Assembly: GCA_964432925.1 (NCBI GenBank)
Contig: CAYSPM010000046.1
Location: 1-16,961 of the forward strand
Length of the DNA: 16,961 nucleotides
Direction of reading: 5' to 3'
Origin: CAYNTC01 sp964432925
Lineage (GTDB): Bacteria > Planctomycetota > Phycisphaerae > Sedimentisphaerales > Anaerobacaceae
Of this stretch, positions 15,401-16,961 are shown piece after piece (the stretch's first letter is position 1; every line of letters starts with the position of its first letter). The notes below the pieces were generated by a model. It was not told where the DNA came from and did not search any database. It saw only the letters and a program-made list of their open reading frames with translations. Position numbers and translations under genes: made by a program.

Positions 15401-16821
15401 CGCTTGAGATTCGTTCTGTGCGTCTTGCCAAAGAAGACCCCGGCGACGCAGTTCTACAAGCGGGGCCTTTAGTTGATGAGTTTGGACAGTGGGCTGGCGC
15501 TGATTGGCCTGGCAAAGTCAAGACACTAAATGAACTGAAACAAAAGTGGCAGCAGGAACAAGAGAACTTACAGCCTGGCGATTTTAACTACTGCAAATAT
15601 GGTGGTTATCTTCATACGCAGGCTAAAGCAACTGGTTTTTTCAGGGTTGAGCAGATCGACGGAAAGTGGTGGTTCATTGATCCGGATGGACATCAGTTCC
15701 TGTCTATTGGTGCTGATTGTGTTGGGGCATGGATGGGAACACAAACGACCGGCCGAGAGGACATATTTGTCACACTGCCACCCACCGAGTTGACGCGATC
15801 GGCACGCCGAGGTGGCCGATTTCCATACGCCTCTTTTTACACCTGGAACTTACAGCGCCGTTACGGCGAGGACTGGGATCATAAGTGGATCGACACGGCT
15901 ATTCGGCGTATGGACGCCTGGGGCTTGAATACTATCGCGAACTGGTCCGATCCGCGCTTGTCGGATATAAAGCGAAAGCCTTACGTGGTGACGTTGGGTG
16001 GCTGGGGAATGCGAACCGGTTATATGGGTTTACCTGATGTGTACTCAGAAGAATTTGCTCAAAGGGCTGACGAGGTCGCCGCCAGGCAGTGCGGGCCACG
16101 CAAGGACGATCCCTGGCTGCTGGGATATTTTGTTGCCAACGAACCTCCTTGGCCCGGGCGTGAATCTTTGGTTGTGGATATGATTCTACAAGGTGAACCA
16201 ACAGTAACCCAGCAAAAACTTAAAGAGTTTCTTGCAGCCGGCGACACGCCAGAACGTCGCAAGGCCTTTGTCCATCGGGCATTTGAGAAATGCCTTGAAA
16301 TCATCAATGCTGCGATACGTAAACATGACCCCAATCATTTGAATCTTGGCATTCGATACGGGGGAGCGCCTCCGGAAGAGGTGATACGAATGGCACGTGT
16401 CTTTGACGTCTACAGCCAGAATGTTTATAAATATGTTCCGGAGCCGCAGTATCTTGATAAACTCTATCAGCTCACCGGTCGCCCGATTATCATCGGGGAA
16501 TTTCACTTTGGCACCCCAGGAAGGGGTCTGGCACCCGGGTTGCGACAGACTAAAAACCAACAAGAGCGCAGCATTGCCTACCGTTACTATGTCGAGAACG
16601 CAATTGCTCATCCTGCTGTAATCGGTACTCATTGGTTTCAGTGGGTTGATCAGCCGGCCACCGGGCGCATGGATGGTGAAAACTACAATATTGGATTAAT
16701 AGACGTTACCGATCAGCCCTATCCAGAACTAGTGGAAGCTTTACGAGCAACACATGAGCGTCTGTACGATGTGCACTCGGTTAAGGTCCTACCGGTTAAT
16801 GAAAAGCCAAAGGTACGATAG
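12457..16821 (+). CDS. Lipoprotein fusing a GH2 glycosidase to a GH50 agarase-like domain
   Basis: This is a 1454-residue chain with AGGAG (12446-12450) six bases before the ATG. The N-terminus ends in a lipobox FAGC (Cys21), so it is probably a membrane-anchored lipoprotein. GH2 part: a jelly roll (about 51-212, with LPHDWSIEGP and WYSGSGIYRHV), an Ig-like domain (about 215-315), and a TIM barrel (about 319-625) with GVNLHHDGG, MGCNAIRTAHNPP, acid/base Glu452 in WSAGNEVRE and nucleophile Glu538 in GTES. It is followed by DUF4982-like (about 630-730) and GH2 C-terminal domain 5-like (about 732-845) modules. A beta-rich CBM-like segment spans about 859-991. GH50-like part: VDEFGQWAGADWPGKV (about 1005-1020), GKWWFIDPDGHQFLSIGADCV, AWGLNTIANWSD, acid/base Glu1229 in FVANEPPW, nucleophile Glu1348 in IGEFHFG, and GTHWFQWVDQPATGR. 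Both catalytic pairs are intact. GH2 suggests exo-beta-galactosidase-type action and GH50 suggests beta-agarase or galactan cleavage, so the true substrate is open. Confidence 0.85.
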   Translation: MKTRIFLTILVTVICYFFAGCDFAREQDKPERVILGDVQSDNNEGNINVTMSPTRTYVDFDFDWRFSRGDFPDAVATGFDDSNWRKVNLPHDWSIEGPYDQNAPTGGAGGYLPTGVGWYRKRFTLPEAASDRIVWIEFDGIYENSTIWMNGEYLGERPFGYISFHYDLTPYLVDGENVIAVRVDNSNQPNTRWYSGSGIYRHVRLIVTGLIHVGHWGVYITTPEASTDSATVSVRTLVKNEDSDPAEAGEVRSILIDPNGREIASIGNSFLIEPGQQTELKQRIRIASPSLWSVETPVLYTIRTVVFNNGIPTDGVITPVGIRKIEYDVDRGFVLNGKQVKMKGVNLHHDGGCVGSAVPEGVWKRRLRMLKAMGCNAIRTAHNPPAPEFLDICDRMGFLVMDEAFDEWKIAKSQAPNMYHLYFDEWYEEDLKAMIHRDRNHPCIVMWSAGNEVREQPREDGHEVLQSLIEIFHREDSTRPVTVGCDNIAADDGSARLPFLNLLDIVGYNYVDRWHERRELYYSLDRHEHPDWKMVGTESVSIYGVRGGYSLGRDPDTVRPNYNTRMIRAEQLWKFVATRDYVIGDFMWTGIDYLGESRWPWKSSSSGVLDLCGFPKDSYYFYQSQWTDEPMIHIFPHWNWPDRQGRVIPVLCYTNCDAVELFLNGKSFGEKRLEFPRQGNSGSWYRYEKLPINPTTADLHLAWDVPYEPGVLKAVGKRNGQVVCTQQVRTAGAPAAIRLRADRKSIIADARDVAHVEVEIVDSKGVFVSTADNLVHFTVEGQGHLIAVGNGNPADHDSFQADRRRAFNGLCLAIVQSVRQPGRIRLTASADGLKEASVEIEALPVTSQQSESVQTKRVVFEDSASEHKWALKELNPDLPRDWSTYDYLVMELRASSTQRFELHIHTTDGIRKVRIHPFQGAWIRASVPLKYFKRPESEGFDLASLGNKPRNTFWINLLGSYGPLNEVKALGVAMTEPIGEPTLEIRSVRLAKEDPGDAVLQAGPLVDEFGQWAGADWPGKVKTLNELKQKWQQEQENLQPGDFNYCKYGGYLHTQAKATGFFRVEQIDGKWWFIDPDGHQFLSIGADCVGAWMGTQTTGREDIFVTLPPTELTRSARRGGRFPYASFYTWNLQRRYGEDWDHKWIDTAIRRMDAWGLNTIANWSDPRLSDIKRKPYVVTLGGWGMRTGYMGLPDVYSEEFAQRADEVAARQCGPRKDDPWLLGYFVANEPPWPGRESLVVDMILQGEPTVTQQKLKEFLAAGDTPERRKAFVHRAFEKCLEIINAAIRKHDPNHLNLGIRYGGAPPEEVIRMARVFDVYSQNVYKYVPEPQYLDKLYQLTGRPIIIGEFHFGTPGRGLAPGLRQTKNQQERSIAYRYYVENAIAHPAVIGTHWFQWVDQPATGRMDGENYNIGLIDVTDQPYPELVEALRATHERLYDVHSVKVLPVNEKPKVR

Positions 16822-16857
16822 CCAATTATAGTGATACGTAAGTGAGATTTTATAAGG

Positions 16858-16961
16858 ATGAGCAATATACGCATACCAAAACCGACCGTTTCGCTTTCGC
16901 TTTTGGCATCATTTCTTTTTTACTCGATTGCTTTTTGTACTAAATTGTCAGGCACGGATAA
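16858..16961 (+). CDS. N-terminus of an exported protein (3' end missing)
   Basis: Thirty-four codons run open from the ATG at 16858 to the window edge. The translation begins with two basic residues (Arg5, Lys8), then a hydrophobic stretch at about 11-26 and Cys27, which looks like a signal peptide. The sequence before Cys27 (SIAF) is a poor lipobox because Phe is at -1. The start is uncertain: AAGG directly abuts the ATG, and no ribosome binding site is seen at normal spacing. It begins 36 bases after the GH2-GH50 stop and so may belong to the same operon. The product cannot be named. Confidence 0.45.
   Translation, partial: MSNIRIPKPTVSLSLLASFLFYSIAFCTKLSGTD

Overview
The window looks like an accessory polysaccharide-degradation region from an anaerobic planctomycete, most likely class Phycisphaerae. 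The main clue is a dockerin-like calcium-loop motif (pattern GDLNxDCxVDLxDxAxxxxxWL) in a secreted kelch protein and in two gene remnants beside it; this form is common in secreted proteins of Phycisphaerae. Export signals on nearly every enzyme, moderate GC and two 100-N scaffold gaps fit a metagenome-assembled genome. The taxonomy is inference.

Layout. 1-2044 (+): the 3' part of a GH26 beta-mannanase-like gene, then a complete secreted GH5 glycosidase. 2045-2376: non-coding, dominated by a REP-like extended inverted repeat. 2377-3879 (-): a secreted kelch-repeat protein with an N-terminal dockerin-like motif, with a decayed dockerin C-terminus downstream and an orphan dockerin fragment upstream. 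3925-5556 (-): DNA polymerase/PHP protein PolX, split by a gap and possibly leaderless. 5765-6076 (+): a small zinc-ribbon membrane protein, divergent from polX. 6324-12000 (+): a close-spaced run of GH127 (beta-L-arabinofuranosidase-like, interrupted by a gap), GH9 and GH51 (alpha-L-arabinofuranosidase-like). 12001-12456: a 456-base non-coding stretch with a 23-bp perfect palindrome and a cluster of strong hairpins. 12457-16821 (+): a 1454-residue lipoprotein joining a complete GH2 enzyme to a GH50 (agarase-type) catalytic module. 16858-end (+): the N-terminus of another exported protein.

Function. The predicted enzymes cover mannan (GH26), beta-glucan (GH5, GH9), alpha- and beta-linked arabinofuranose (GH51, GH127) and beta-galactosides (GH2, GH50-like). 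This fits plant cell-wall hemicellulose, arabinan, arabinogalactan or extensin-type material better than a single simple polymer. No transporter, SusC/D pair, sulfatase or transcription regulator is visible. PolX and the zinc-ribbon gene appear to be unrelated genes lying between two carbohydrate clusters.

The most notable items are the GH2-GH50 fusion, the hairpin cluster just upstream of it (two of its hairpins differ by a compensatory base-pair change), and the dockerin debris around the kelch gene. No mobile element gene, tRNA, rRNA or CRISPR array was recognised.
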